Shown here piece after piece: positions 1 through 7,822 of a stretch of DNA of 64,000 nt; position 1 is the first letter of the stretch; every line of letters starts with the position of its first letter. A model generated the notes under the pieces. That model saw nothing but the letters and a program-made list of their open reading frames with translations. It was not told the origin of the DNA and did not search any database. The position numbers and the translations under genes were made by a program. Source of the DNA: Bifidobacterium catenulatum PV20-2 (lineage in GTDB: Bacteria; Actinomycetota; Actinomycetes; Actinomycetales; Bifidobacteriaceae); the NCBI RefSeq assembly GCF_000800455.1, contig NZ_CP007456.1, positions 558,001-622,000 of the forward strand, in the 5' to 3' direction.

Positions 1-300
1 TGGATCCGTATGGCGAATCTTGCCATAATGCGTAGCGGTTTCGATGATTGGTCCTGTCCACAGTTCAAATTGGACGTTTTGAAGATGCGTGCGTGCGTTG
101 TTATCTGTGGCAAGGGCATGCAGAGAAGACAGCATTTGCTGATCGGGATACCTTGGCATCTCGGTTCTTTGCAGGCATAATGCCGTGCTGTGTGTAAACA
201 CTAGCTGCTTACCGGTTCGTTGCTGCGCCGCAAGGCATTGTTCGATGGTACGCGCACGCAGCTGCGCGAGACTCTCAGAATATTGTGCTCCATTGTCCAT
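1..300 (-). CDS. Unknown protein, N-terminal 100 residues (runs off window)
   Basis: An open frame with no stop runs from an ATG at 300-298 leftward to the window edge, giving 100 residues starting MDNGAQYSESLAQLRAR. There is no signal peptide or membrane segment. A segment reading VFTHSTALCLQ loosely resembles the start of AbiEi/DUF559-type proteins that are common in bifidobacteria (FSHxSAA-like), but this is only an impression and I assign no function. The upstream region, shared with the divergent amidohydrolase gene, carries three DnaA-box-like sequences. The start is the first ATG after the intergenic region; no strong ribosome site is visible. Confidence 0.5.
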   Translation of the reverse strand, partial: MDNGAQYSESLAQLRARTIEQCLAAQQRTGKQLVFTHSTALCLQRTEMPRYPDQQMLSSLHALATDNNARTHLQNVQFELWTGPIIETATHYGKIRHTDP

Positions 301-351
301 GGAGCAAGAATAAAGGGATTGGCCGGTTTCTGCCATCCGCATTCGAAAAAC

Positions 352-399
352 AGTGGATAAGTGGATAACCGAGGTTATGCGCGAAAAAAATGTGGATAA
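352..399 (-). promoter_or_regulatory. Three DnaA-box-like 9-mers
   Basis: The sequence AGTGGATAA occurs at 352-360 and again at 360-368, sharing one base, and the perfect box TGTGGATAA lies at 391-399. All three have the same orientation and, read on the minus strand, match TTATCCACA with at most one change. They lie between two divergent genes. Boxes of this kind bind DnaA at origins, titration sites and regulated promoters. No dnaA, dnaN or AT-rich unwinding region is nearby, so an origin is not claimed. Confidence 0.4.
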
Positions 400-499
400 A
401 CAGTCGGCCGCCGGCATGCCTGATTGAGACGAACGTGCGCTACTGCGCTGCTGCGGGATACCATGGCACGGGTAGAACATCACGTTGAAATGAGGATGT

Positions 500-1999
500 A
501 TGGGCGAGCCGTGTGTGATTAAAAACGTGTGTTTCGTAGGTTCGGATAAGCCGGTCGACATTGCTGTCGGTCACGGGCGAATAGTTTCGGTGCGGCCTTC
601 GGAAAGACCAACGGATGCTGCTTCGAAGATATGGGTGATTCCCGGATTGTGGGACTGCCACACGCATTTCACGCAGTGGTCGTACACATTGGGACGGCTC
701 GATCTGATTGATGCACGCAGTGCCGGCGAAGCGCTCGACATGTTGCGTCGGCACTTGGAGGAGCGTCGTGAAAGCGGCGCACTCGATCCGAACCAATATG
801 TGGTCGGCATGCGTTTCCGGCATTCCCTGTGGTCCGATGACGCCCAGCCGACCCTGGCCGCGATCGATGCGGTGGCGGGAGACCAGCCGGTGGCGCTGTC
901 AAGTGCTGACATGCATTGCGGTTGGGTGAACTCTGCCGCCGCACGCAAGCTTGGCGTAGATGTGGACGAATCCGGACTCGTCGGCGAGCTTGAGTGGTTC
1001 GACGCCTACTGCAAGTTGGACAAAGGACCTGGTGCGGCCAATGAGCTAATGCATCTGTTGCGCAACGCCGAACACGACGCTGCGAGTAAAGGCGTGGTCG
1101 GCGTGCGCGACTATGAGATGGCGGAGAACATCGACACGTGGATTAGCCGATTTTCGCAAGGGCTTGATGGTCTGCGTGTCGAGGCTGGCATATATCCCGA
1201 GAGACTCCGGCAGGCCATCGACGACGGCTGGCACACCGGAGACGAATTGCCCGGAAGTCATGGTTTGGGTCACGTCGGCGCGATGAAGATGATCTCCGAT
1301 GGCTCGCTCAACACCCGTTCCGCCTACTGTTCCATGCCATATTCGGGCATCAGACCGGAAACCTACGGCACATTGAGCTATGCCCCTGAGCAAATCGAGT
1401 CGTACATGCGACTCGCCGTCGAACATGGCTTCGACATCGCCTGTCATGCCATCGGCGATGAAGCGAACACCATTGTGCTTGATTGTGCCGAACGCACCCA
1501 TGCGCATGGTTCCATTGAGCATGCCCAAATGCTCAAGGAGTGTGACATTCCGCGACTCGCGCAGCTGGGACTTGCCGCAAGCATCCAACCGCAGCACGCC
1601 ATGGACGATCGTGACGTCATCGCGCGATTCTGGGGCACCCCCGCCGGAATCCCTTACGCATTCAATAGTCTGCATAAGGCGGGGACCAAACTGCTCATGG
1701 GGTCGGATGCGCCGGTCGCGCCGCTGGACCCATGGCTGGCCATCTCCGCGGCGGTATTCGGTACGGAAAGTTCCGACCGCGAGCCTTTTCAACCTGAGCA
1801 GTGCCTTGATTTTGAAACGGCGCTCGCTTCGTCCACCGCGGTCGGACGCGTGGCTTTGCGGGACGCAGATGTGGCCGATTTGGTGCTTCTGGACTGTGAT
1901 CCGAGCATAATCGATTCTCCGGAGGCCATGCGTGCCATGCCCGAGCATGTGCTTGGCACTATGCTTGCCGGTCGCTGGACGTACCAACAGGCTGAATGA
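500..1999 (+). CDS. Amidohydrolase family protein (YtcJ-like, Amidohydrolase_3)
   Basis: A 499-residue cytosolic metal-dependent hydrolase of the amidohydrolase superfamily. The N-terminal beta-sandwich leads to the metal-binding HxH motif (H54, H56 in WDCHTHF). Further ligands are the histidines in ACHAIGDEAN and SIEHAQ and the aspartate in MGSDAPVAPLDPW, in the order expected of a TIM-barrel amidohydrolase. Length fits the YtcJ group, whose members cleave amide or ester bonds, but the substrate cannot be predicted. The ATG at 500 follows a weak GAGGA ribosome site. It stands alone: upstream is a divergent gene, downstream a repeat cluster and a gene remnant on the other strand. Confidence 0.85.
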   Translation: MGEPCVIKNVCFVGSDKPVDIAVGHGRIVSVRPSERPTDAASKIWVIPGLWDCHTHFTQWSYTLGRLDLIDARSAGEALDMLRRHLEERRESGALDPNQYVVGMRFRHSLWSDDAQPTLAAIDAVAGDQPVALSSADMHCGWVNSAAARKLGVDVDESGLVGELEWFDAYCKLDKGPGAANELMHLLRNAEHDAASKGVVGVRDYEMAENIDTWISRFSQGLDGLRVEAGIYPERLRQAIDDGWHTGDELPGSHGLGHVGAMKMISDGSLNTRSAYCSMPYSGIRPETYGTLSYAPEQIESYMRLAVEHGFDIACHAIGDEANTIVLDCAERTHAHGSIEHAQMLKECDIPRLAQLGLAASIQPQHAMDDRDVIARFWGTPAGIPYAFNSLHKAGTKLLMGSDAPVAPLDPWLAISAAVFGTESSDREPFQPEQCLDFETALASSTAVGRVALRDADVADLVLLDCDPSIIDSPEAMRAMPEHVLGTMLAGRWTYQQAE

Positions 2000-2006
2000 A
2001 AACCGT

Positions 2007-2172
2007 TATGTGTGGCAGATTCCACGGTGCTGGAAAAGTCAAAATCGCTATATGTGGCAGACCTGAGATTTCTTAACGGGATTTTTCTATAGATTTATAC
2101 CCTCGAATGTAGTGTGAATCTGCCACATATAGCGCAAATCGGATTTTGAAGATGCCTTAATCTGCCACATAT
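2007..2172. repeat. Four copies of an ATGTGGCAGA motif in two inverted pairs
   Basis: TATGTGTGGCAGA (2007-2019) and ATATGTGGCAGA (2050-2061) are on the plus strand; TCTGCCACATAT at 2119-2130 and 2161-2172 are reverse copies. Spacing within each pair is about 42-43 bp, so the two pairs form a large inverted repeat. The inner arms match over 16 bp (CGCTATATGTGGCAGA and its complement). The 298-bp gap between the amidohydrolase stop and the metY remnant holds nothing else I can recognise. Confidence 0.75.
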
Positions 2173-2297
2173 AAGGGATTTCAGATGATTGGTGTGCCCG
2201 TGCAAGATGAGTATGGCGTGCGGGTCCACTCGGATAGGAGGAAGACCGCACCTCTGAGTGGGAGATACGGTCTTCCTGATGTGATTTTGAGTGAGAA

Positions 2298-2525
2298 TCA
2301 CTGCACGGCGGCGAGTGACTGATCGAGATCAACGATGATGTCGTTGGTTGGATTCTGCAGTCGGGTGTAGAAGTATCCGGATTCGGATAGGTCGAGCAGT
2401 CGGCTCATCTGTTCGCTTGACTTGTATTTGAAGGTTGTCGCCTGAATGATCGGGGGTGTGTGGGGTTCACCGTTTTCAGGCTGGCAGCCTCCCTGCACGC
2501 AGATGGTGTTGACGTTTTCGCTCAT
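2298..2525 (-). pseudogene. Truncated O-acetylhomoserine sulfhydrylase (metY-like) remnant
   Basis: A 75-codon frame resembles the N-terminus of PLP-dependent O-acetylhomoserine/O-acetylserine sulfhydrylases: NTICVQGG, PPIIQATTFKY and SGYFYTRLQNPTND are family signatures. Intact members are about 430 residues. Here similarity stops just after RLQNPTND, and the frame ends with an unrelated-looking tail (IIVDLDQSLAAVQ). The PLP-lysine domain is absent. The start still has a GAAAGAAGAAAA purine-rich leader. It is best read as a decayed gene; translation of a short peptide cannot be excluded. The deletion end lies beside the ATGTGGCAGA repeat cluster. Confidence 0.75.
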
Positions 2526-2646
2526 GGTTTTCTTCTTTCGATTGGGCGCTTCATTGCGTAGCGCTGCGGTGCAGCAAACATGTTCGCCTTATCACTGAGT
2601 TGACAATTGGCTATTTTTCAATGGAAACGCCGAATAGTTCACTGAA

Positions 2647-2676
2647 TTGACAAACTTAGGAAGTTGATTTTATTAT
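2647..2676 (+). promoter_or_regulatory. Candidate xylA promoter
   Basis: TTGACA (2647-2652), an 18-bp spacer and TATTAT (2671-2676) make a good sigma-A promoter about 85 bp before xylA. The -35 overlaps the second copy of a direct repeat, CACTGARTTGACAA (2593 and 2640, 47 bp apart). The sequence ATAGTTCACT just upstream (2634-2643) is nearly repeated, inverted, in the xylB/ROK intergenic region and could be part of a XylR-type operator. Confidence 0.5.
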
Positions 2677-2758
2677 GTACATCAAGACAGGCGGAAATCC
2701 GCTTGACGGGAAAATCAAGGTCTTACGAAAGTAAAAACCAATAGCAAAGGAGCAACCC

Positions 2759-4105
2759 ATGGGTCTGTGGGATATTGAAAAGATTCCGTATGTCGGTCGT
2801 GAAAAGGGGCCGCAGGAGGGTCTGGCTTTCCATTACTACGATGCCGACAAGGTTGTTGCCGGCAAGAAGATGAAGGACTGGCTGCGTTTCGGCGTCGCTT
2901 GGTGGCACACTTTCGATCAGGAGCTGGTCGATCCGTTCGGTACTGGCACCGCCCAGCGTCCGTGGTACGGAAAGTACTCCAATGCTGAGGATGAGGCCTT
3001 GGCCAAGGTCGACTACGCCTTCGAGTTCTTCCAGAAGCTCGGCGTCGAGTACTTCTGCTTCCATGATCGCGATATCGCTCCGGAAGGCGATACCCTGCGC
3101 GAGACCGACAAGAATCTGGACAAGGTCGTCGACAAGATCGAAGAGAACATGAAGTCCACCGGCATCAAGCTGCTGTGGAACACCTCCTCCCTGTTCACCA
3201 ACCCGCGCTTCGTTTCCGGTGCTTCCACCTCCCCGTTCGCCGACATCTACGCTTACGCCGGTGGTCAGCTGAAGCACTCCCTGGAGATCGCCAAGCGCCT
3301 AGGTGCTGAGAACTACGTGTTCTGGGGCGGACGTGAAGGCTACGAGAACCTGTGGAACACGCAGCTGAAGCGCGAACAGGAGCACATGGCCAAGTTCTTC
3401 CACATGTGCCACGAGTATGCTCAGGAGATCGGCTTGGACGCTCAGTTCCTGATCGAGCCGAAGGCCAAAGAACCGACGATGCACCAGTATGACTTCGATG
3501 CATCCACCGCCATCGCCTTCCTGAAGACCTATGACATCGACTTCATGAAGCTGAACCTTGAAGGCAACCATGCCAATCTGGCAGGCCACACCTACCAGCA
3601 CGAGATTCGTACCGCTCGCGAGGCCGGCGTGCTCGGCTCCCTCGACGCCAACCAGGGCGACAAGCTCATCGGCTGGGATATGGATGAGTTCCCAACTGAC
3701 CTGTACGAGACCTCCACCGTGATGTGGGAAGTTCTCGCCGCAGGTCAGATTGGCCCTCACGGTGGCCTGAACTTCGATGCCAAGCCGCGCCGTACCTCCT
3801 TCTATGCCGAGGATCTGTTCCGCTCCCACATCGCAGGTATGGATGCATTCGCCGCAGGCCTTCTGGTTGCTGCCAAGATGCACGAAGACAAGTTCATCGA
3901 GAATCTGCAGGCCGAGCGTTACAGCTCCTACGATTCCGGCATCGGCGCAACCATCGAGAACGGCACCGCAAGCCTGGCTTCCCTCGAAGAGTACGCTCTG
4001 GACATCCCGCAGTCCAAGCTCATCGAGGCCACCAAGTCCGATCACCTCGAGTCCGTCAAGGCCACGATCAACAACTACATGATCGAAGCTCTGGCCGAGG
4101 CCTGA
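2759..4105 (+). CDS. xylA: Xylose isomerase
   Basis: A 448-residue cytosolic enzyme that converts D-xylose to D-xylulose, the first step of xylose use. Family signatures are plain: [10 protein letters not shown] (catalytic His region), [27 protein letters not shown] and [12 protein letters not shown], which carry the metal-binding Glu, Asp and His residues. Length matches class II isomerases. AAGGAGC precedes the ATG at 2759 by about 7 bases. The gene is monocistronic, with its own promoter and a strong terminator at 4151. xylB and a ROK regulator lie 2-4 kb downstream, separated by a CHAP hydrolase gene, so the xylose genes form a loose cluster that is probably co-regulated. Confidence 0.97.
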   Translation: MGLWDIEKIPYVGREKGPQEGLAFHYYDADKVVAGKKMKDWLRFGVAWWHTFDQELVDPFGTGTAQRPWYGKYSNAEDEALAKVDYAFEFFQKLGVEYFCFHDRDIAPEGDTLRETDKNLDKVVDKIEENMKSTGIKLLWNTSSLFTNPRFVSGASTSPFADIYAYAGGQLKHSLEIAKRLGAENYVFWGGREGYENLWNTQLKREQEHMAKFFHMCHEYAQEIGLDAQFLIEPKAKEPTMHQYDFDASTAIAFLKTYDIDFMKLNLEGNHANLAGHTYQHEIRTAREAGVLGSLDANQGDKLIGWDMDEFPTDLYETSTVMWEVLAAGQIGPHGGLNFDAKPRRTSFYAEDLFRSHIAGMDAFAAGLLVAAKMHEDKFIENLQAERYSSYDSGIGATIENGTASLASLEEYALDIPQSKLIEATKSDHLESVKATINNYMIEALAEA

Positions 4106-4150
4106 TCTCGCGATAGCAGCCTGACCCAGCTGCAAATCGGGTCATAGTAC

Positions 4151-4184
4151 GAGCCGGGGCGCACTCCGTCCCGGCTCGCCTTTT
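4151..4184 (+). terminator. Rho-independent terminator of xylA
   Basis: GAGCCGGG (4151-4158) pairs with CCCGGCTC (4170-4177); TTTT follows at 4181-4184. Confidence 0.8.
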
Positions 4185-4197
4185 CAGCATCATTCTT

Positions 4198-4300
4198 TCC
4201 TCCTTATCTTTCCTTCCGATTCCTTGCGTGAGCTGTCCGTTGACTGCGTTGTCTGCGGGCGGCTTTCGTATGCTCGAAAATATGGGATAGATAAGGAGGA
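4198..4300 (+). other. Long-range inverted repeat in xylA-CHAP gap
   Basis: TCCTCCTTATCT (4198-4209) is the perfect complement of AGATAAGGAGGA (4289-4300), 79 bases apart. Such pairing could fold a leader RNA and would hide the Shine-Dalgarno-like AAGGAGGA. No sizeable reading frame starts after it. The 542-bp gap between xylA and the CHAP gene otherwise contains the xylA terminator and a 21-bp tandem repeat. Confidence 0.35.
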
Positions 4301-4423
4301 TTTTGCATAAGACGAGGTATGAGCGTTCACGAAGAGATAATACTGAGCATAAGAGGTCACGCCTGTTGATGCCCTCTAACCGATATCTTCATCTCGCGAT
4401 TCGTAAATTAATAAGAAAGAAGG

Positions 4424-4497
4424 AATCGTGAGGTCAGATAAAGAGGATTGTGCGACAAAATGAAGAAATCGTGCGGCAAAATGGCTGAATTGTGAGG
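4424..4497 (+). repeat. Four ~21-bp imperfect tandem repeats upstream of the CHAP gene
   Basis: The motif RATYGTGMGR starts at 4424, 4446 (as GATTGTGCGA), 4467 and 4488, so the period is 22, 21 and 21 bp, two helical turns. The two middle copies share an extended TGCGRCAAAATG. The array ends about 150 bp before the preferred start of the CHAP hydrolase. Regular phasing suggests binding sites for a regulator on one face of the DNA. Confidence 0.6.
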
Positions 4498-4647
4498 CTG
4501 GGTAATGCGGCTGTAGGACTAACACAACAGGAATATGCGATTAGTGCTGAAGGAGTGGCACATGATCATATGCAGAATACCCCCGAGTTTCTTGGTTTTT
4601 ATCCATGGTATGATACAGAGAACAAATATGAAGGGGTATTGAATCAT

Positions 4648-6021
4648 ATGGGAGCTTTCGCTTCAAATATATTGAAATACGTATCGTGCGCAGTGTTGGT
4701 TGGGATGATGGCGGTCTGCGCGGTTTTGCCGTTCGAGGCTTATGCGGATACCTATTCGGATTTGGTTGCGGCGCAGAATTCCCATGCCAGTAGTGTGCAG
4801 CGGGAGCAGGTGCTTCGTGAGCAGTTGAAAGGTGTCCAATCCGATTTGCTCGAACAGGTCGTTGAGCTCGACAAACTGACGAATACTCAGATTCCGGTAG
4901 CTCAAGAGAAGGCTGCTGCAGCTAATGATGCTGCGGCTCAGGCTCAAAGCGAAGCTGATGCCGCTGCGGACAGGCTTGATGCCGCGCGTAAGGATGAGCA
5001 GGATCTCAAAGAGAAAATAGCTCAAACTGGTGCGGATTATGACGATTCACATGCTGCCGTGGCATCAATGGCGCGTGAATCGTTGCATGGCTCGAATACC
5101 GCGGATGCGATGGCTGTTGTTACGGGTGCGAAAAGCACGAAGGAATTTGTGTCCGCCATGCAGACGCGAGACGCTTTGGCGCGAACCGAGGCGAATGCCG
5201 CCGCTGCGGATGCTGATGATCTGAATGTGTCCATGAATCGTGGCGAGCGTCTGAAGGCCATCGAACAACGCATCGCCAAACTCAAGTCTGATGCCGATAC
5301 TAAAGCTGCAGCTGCGCTGTCTGCCGCGTCGGAAGCGCAGGATGTTAGAGATTCCTTGGACGCATTGCGTGTGCAAGGCGAGAATCGTCGTGCGGAATTG
5401 GAAAGCAAGCAGGATCAGCTGCAATCCGATGCGGCGAAACAGGCCGTGCAAACGGTGCTTCTTCAATCAAAAATCGATGATGCCAACAGACAGTACGCAC
5501 AGCAACAGGCGGATGCGGCTGGCAGTGCCAATCCCGGTCAGTCCGCTCCGCAGCCTGCAAAACCGGGTAATTCCGCTTCTTCGGGAAATATGACTCCGCA
5601 GCAGCCTTCGAATCCAGTTCAGCCGTCTCAGCCGTCCCAGCCAAGTGTGTCCACTACTGGTCAGGGCACGCATAACGGAGATTACGGGAACATGTATCCG
5701 GCCGGCCAATGCACATGGTATGCGTACAATCGTCGTGCGGAAATGGGCATCGGCACGCCGTCTTACTTGCATAACGGAGGGGAATGGTATCTGACTGCGC
5801 CGGCATATGGTTTGAGAGTCGATCATAACCCTCAAGTCGGATCGGCGATCTCTTTCCTCCCCGGGCAAGACGGTGCCGATGGCTCATATGGTCATGTCGC
5901 CGTCGTCGAAGCAGTGTATGGAGACGGCACGTTCCTGATTTCGGAAATGAATTGGGGAGGTCCGTTTCTAATGCACTCGAGAGTGTTGGTGAATAGGGGC
6001 CAGTACTGGTTTGTGCACTGA
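4648..6021 (+). CDS. Secreted coiled-coil CHAP-domain peptidoglycan hydrolase (PcsB-like)
   Basis: A 457-residue exported protein. A signal peptide (residues 1-33, cleavage after EAYA) is followed by an Ala/Gln/Glu-rich coiled coil (about 35-280), a Gln/Pro/Ser linker (about 285-345) and a C-terminal CHAP amidase/endopeptidase domain with catalytic Cys355 (GQCTWYAY) and His416 ([12 protein letters not shown]). The layout matches PcsB-type wall hydrolases, whose coiled coil keeps them inactive until engaged by FtsEX. The frame is open back to a GTG at 4492, but the ATG at 4648 is chosen because it places the signal peptide at the N-terminus and follows AAGGGG. It is a paralogue of the gene at 37000. 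Four 21-bp repeats lie upstream. Confidence 0.88.
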   Translation: MGAFASNILKYVSCAVLVGMMAVCAVLPFEAYADTYSDLVAAQNSHASSVQREQVLREQLKGVQSDLLEQVVELDKLTNTQIPVAQEKAAAANDAAAQAQSEADAAADRLDAARKDEQDLKEKIAQTGADYDDSHAAVASMARESLHGSNTADAMAVVTGAKSTKEFVSAMQTRDALARTEANAAAADADDLNVSMNRGERLKAIEQRIAKLKSDADTKAAAALSAASEAQDVRDSLDALRVQGENRRAELESKQDQLQSDAAKQAVQTVLLQSKIDDANRQYAQQQADAAGSANPGQSAPQPAKPGNSASSGNMTPQQPSNPVQPSQPSQPSVSTTGQGTHNGDYGNMYPAGQCTWYAYNRRAEMGIGTPSYLHNGGEWYLTAPAYGLRVDHNPQVGSAISFLPGQDGADGSYGHVAVVEAVYGDGTFLISEMNWGGPFLMHSRVLVNRGQYWFVH

Positions 6022-6052
6022 ATGGTGTTTCTGAGGATTCTGATTTTAATGC

Positions 6053-6095
6053 AAATGGGTGCCGTCACGGTTTGGCTGTGATGGCACCCATTTTT
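6053..6095. terminator. Bidirectional terminator between CHAP gene and xylB
   Basis: AAATGGGTGCC-TCAC (6053-6067) pairs with GTGATGGCACCCATTT (6078-6093) around a short loop, with T-runs usable in both directions. It separates two convergent genes. Confidence 0.8.
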
Positions 6096-6132
6096 ATGTT
6101 GGATTGTGCGCGGATTCACGATGGCTGATTGA

Positions 6133-7653
6133 TTAGCCGCGTGCTTTTACGTAGGCCTCGTACACGGCTTCGGTCGGTTCGCCGGTTTCCACGCCGTCGA
6201 TGGTGAGCTGCCATGCGGGCGGTTCCGTTTCGCCGGACAGCACCCAGGCGGCCTGGCGGGCGGCGCCGATGGCAACATACTCGTCGGTGGTCGGGCGGGT
6301 CACGTCCATGCCGAACGCGCTCGGCGCGAGCGTGCGGATTGCTTTGGACTTTGCGCCGCCGCCGATAAGTAGAATGCGGGAAATCTCAGCGCCAAGCGAA
6401 CGAATAAGCTCTAGGCAGTCGCGCTGGGAGCACAGCAAGCCCTCGACGAACGCGCGGGCCATGTTCTCGCGTGTGGTGTTGGCCAGCGTCATGCCGGAAA
6501 GGGTTGCGGTGGCGTCCGGACGGTTCGGAGTGCGCTCGCCGTCGAAATACGGCACTAGCGTAATGCCGCCGGCACCCGGTTCGGAAGCAAACGCCAGCTG
6601 GGCGAGTTCCTCATAGTCCACGCCGAGGGCCGCGCGACCGGCGTCGAGAATACGCGAACCGTTGATGGTGCAGGCGAGCGGCAGGTAGTGGCCGGTGCAA
6701 TCGGCGAAACCGGACACTGCACCGGTCAGATCGTAGGTCGGATTTTCGGAAATGGCTGCGGCCACGCCGGAAGTGCCCAATGAAACGGAAACGTCGCCCA
6801 CGCTCATGCCAAGTCCGAAGGACGCCATGGCGTTGTCGCCTCCGCCCGGTGCGATGATGCAACCGCCCTCAACGTTCTTGCCGGCGATTTCCGGGCTTGC
6901 CTTGACTGCGGCGGAATCGTGCGGTCCGAGCACGGTCGGCAGCATGATTGCGTTGACGTGCTCGCGTGCCGCTTCGGTACCTTCCGCTGGCTCAAGCACC
7001 ATGGCGATCAGATCGCGGCGGTATTCGTTGGAAGCGGCATCGTAATAGATGGTGCCGGAAGCGTCGGAACGGTCGGTGAACAGCGCTTCCAAGTGTGCGT
7101 CCTCTCCTTCCGCGACCGGGCCGTAGCCGGCGATACGCCAGCTCAGCCAATCGTGCGGCAGGCAGATCGCGGCAATTTTCTTAGCGTTTTCCGGTTCGTT
7201 TTCAGCCACCCACGCCACCTTGGTCAGCGTGAAGGAAGCAACGGGGGAGGAACCAACGGCCTTGACCCAACGCTGCTTACCACGTGCAATCACATCTTCC
7301 GGTTCGCCTTCTTCGGCGGGAGCCTCGCCCATCTTTTCGATGAGGGCCGCGGCTTGTGGCGCCGAGCTTACGTCGTTCCATAGCATGGCGTCGCGAATCA
7401 CGTTGCCTTGCTGGTCGAGAATCACCATGCCGTGCTGCTGACCGCCAACGGCCAGTGCCTCAACATCGTCAAGTCCGCCGGCCTGCTGGGCTGCCTCAAG
7501 GAACGCGTCCCACCAGAATTTCGGGTCGATAGACGTGCCATTGAGGTGTTTGGCCTGGCCAAAACGCACCATTTCACCGGTTTCGGCGTTGGTCACGCGC
7601 ACTTTGCAGGACTGGGTCGAGGTGTCGACGCCGGCCACGAGAGTTCGAGTCAT
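6133..7653 (-). CDS. xylB: Xylulokinase
   Basis: A 506-residue FGGY-family sugar kinase that phosphorylates D-xylulose to xylulose 5-phosphate, which then enters the bifid shunt. The N-terminal phosphate-binding segment AGVDTSTQSCKV, the GGQQHGMV motif, the segment VSVSLGTSGVAAA and the C-terminal FGGY-family motif ILLIGGGAKSKAIR are all present. Length is normal. The start has GGAGACACAATG. It is divergent from the ROK regulator, with an inverted-repeat operator candidate in the 169-bp gap, and converges with the CHAP gene across a terminator. Confidence 0.95.
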   Translation of the reverse strand: MTRTLVAGVDTSTQSCKVRVTNAETGEMVRFGQAKHLNGTSIDPKFWWDAFLEAAQQAGGLDDVEALAVGGQQHGMVILDQQGNVIRDAMLWNDVSSAPQAAALIEKMGEAPAEEGEPEDVIARGKQRWVKAVGSSPVASFTLTKVAWVAENEPENAKKIAAICLPHDWLSWRIAGYGPVAEGEDAHLEALFTDRSDASGTIYYDAASNEYRRDLIAMVLEPAEGTEAAREHVNAIMLPTVLGPHDSAAVKASPEIAGKNVEGGCIIAPGGGDNAMASFGLGMSVGDVSVSLGTSGVAAAISENPTYDLTGAVSGFADCTGHYLPLACTINGSRILDAGRAALGVDYEELAQLAFASEPGAGGITLVPYFDGERTPNRPDATATLSGMTLANTTRENMARAFVEGLLCSQRDCLELIRSLGAEISRILLIGGGAKSKAIRTLAPSAFGMDVTRPTTDEYVAIGAARQAAWVLSGETEPPAWQLTIDGVETGEPTEAVYEAYVKARG

Positions 7654-7717
7654 TGTGTCTCCTTGCGGTGAGCTGGCGCAACGAAGTGCAAGGAAGTTGC
7701 ACCGTCCGCCACCCCAT

Positions 7718-7740
7718 TTAGTTAGATGAATGAACTATAA
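7718..7740. promoter_or_regulatory. Candidate ROK/XylR operator between xylB and its regulator
   Basis: TTAGTT, nine bases, then AACTATAA forms an imperfect dyad (7718-7740). On the reverse strand it reads ATAGTTCATT, almost the same as ATAGTTCACT ahead of xylA (2634-2643). Known XylR operators of other bacteria also carry TTAGTTT...AAACTAA half-sites. The site lies about 65 bp from the xylB start. Confidence 0.45.
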
Positions 7741-7822
7741 TGTCTAGTGTACCATCATAAAGTGATTTGACTATAGAGACGGTGCGCTTTTCCCGCGAAG
7801 ACGCGTCGAGAAGGAGGGAACC

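Noticed and set aside
2600-2605. A second TTGACA upstream of xylA as a tandem promoter
   Set aside because: No acceptable -10 lies 16-19 bp downstream; it is listed only as part of a direct repeat.
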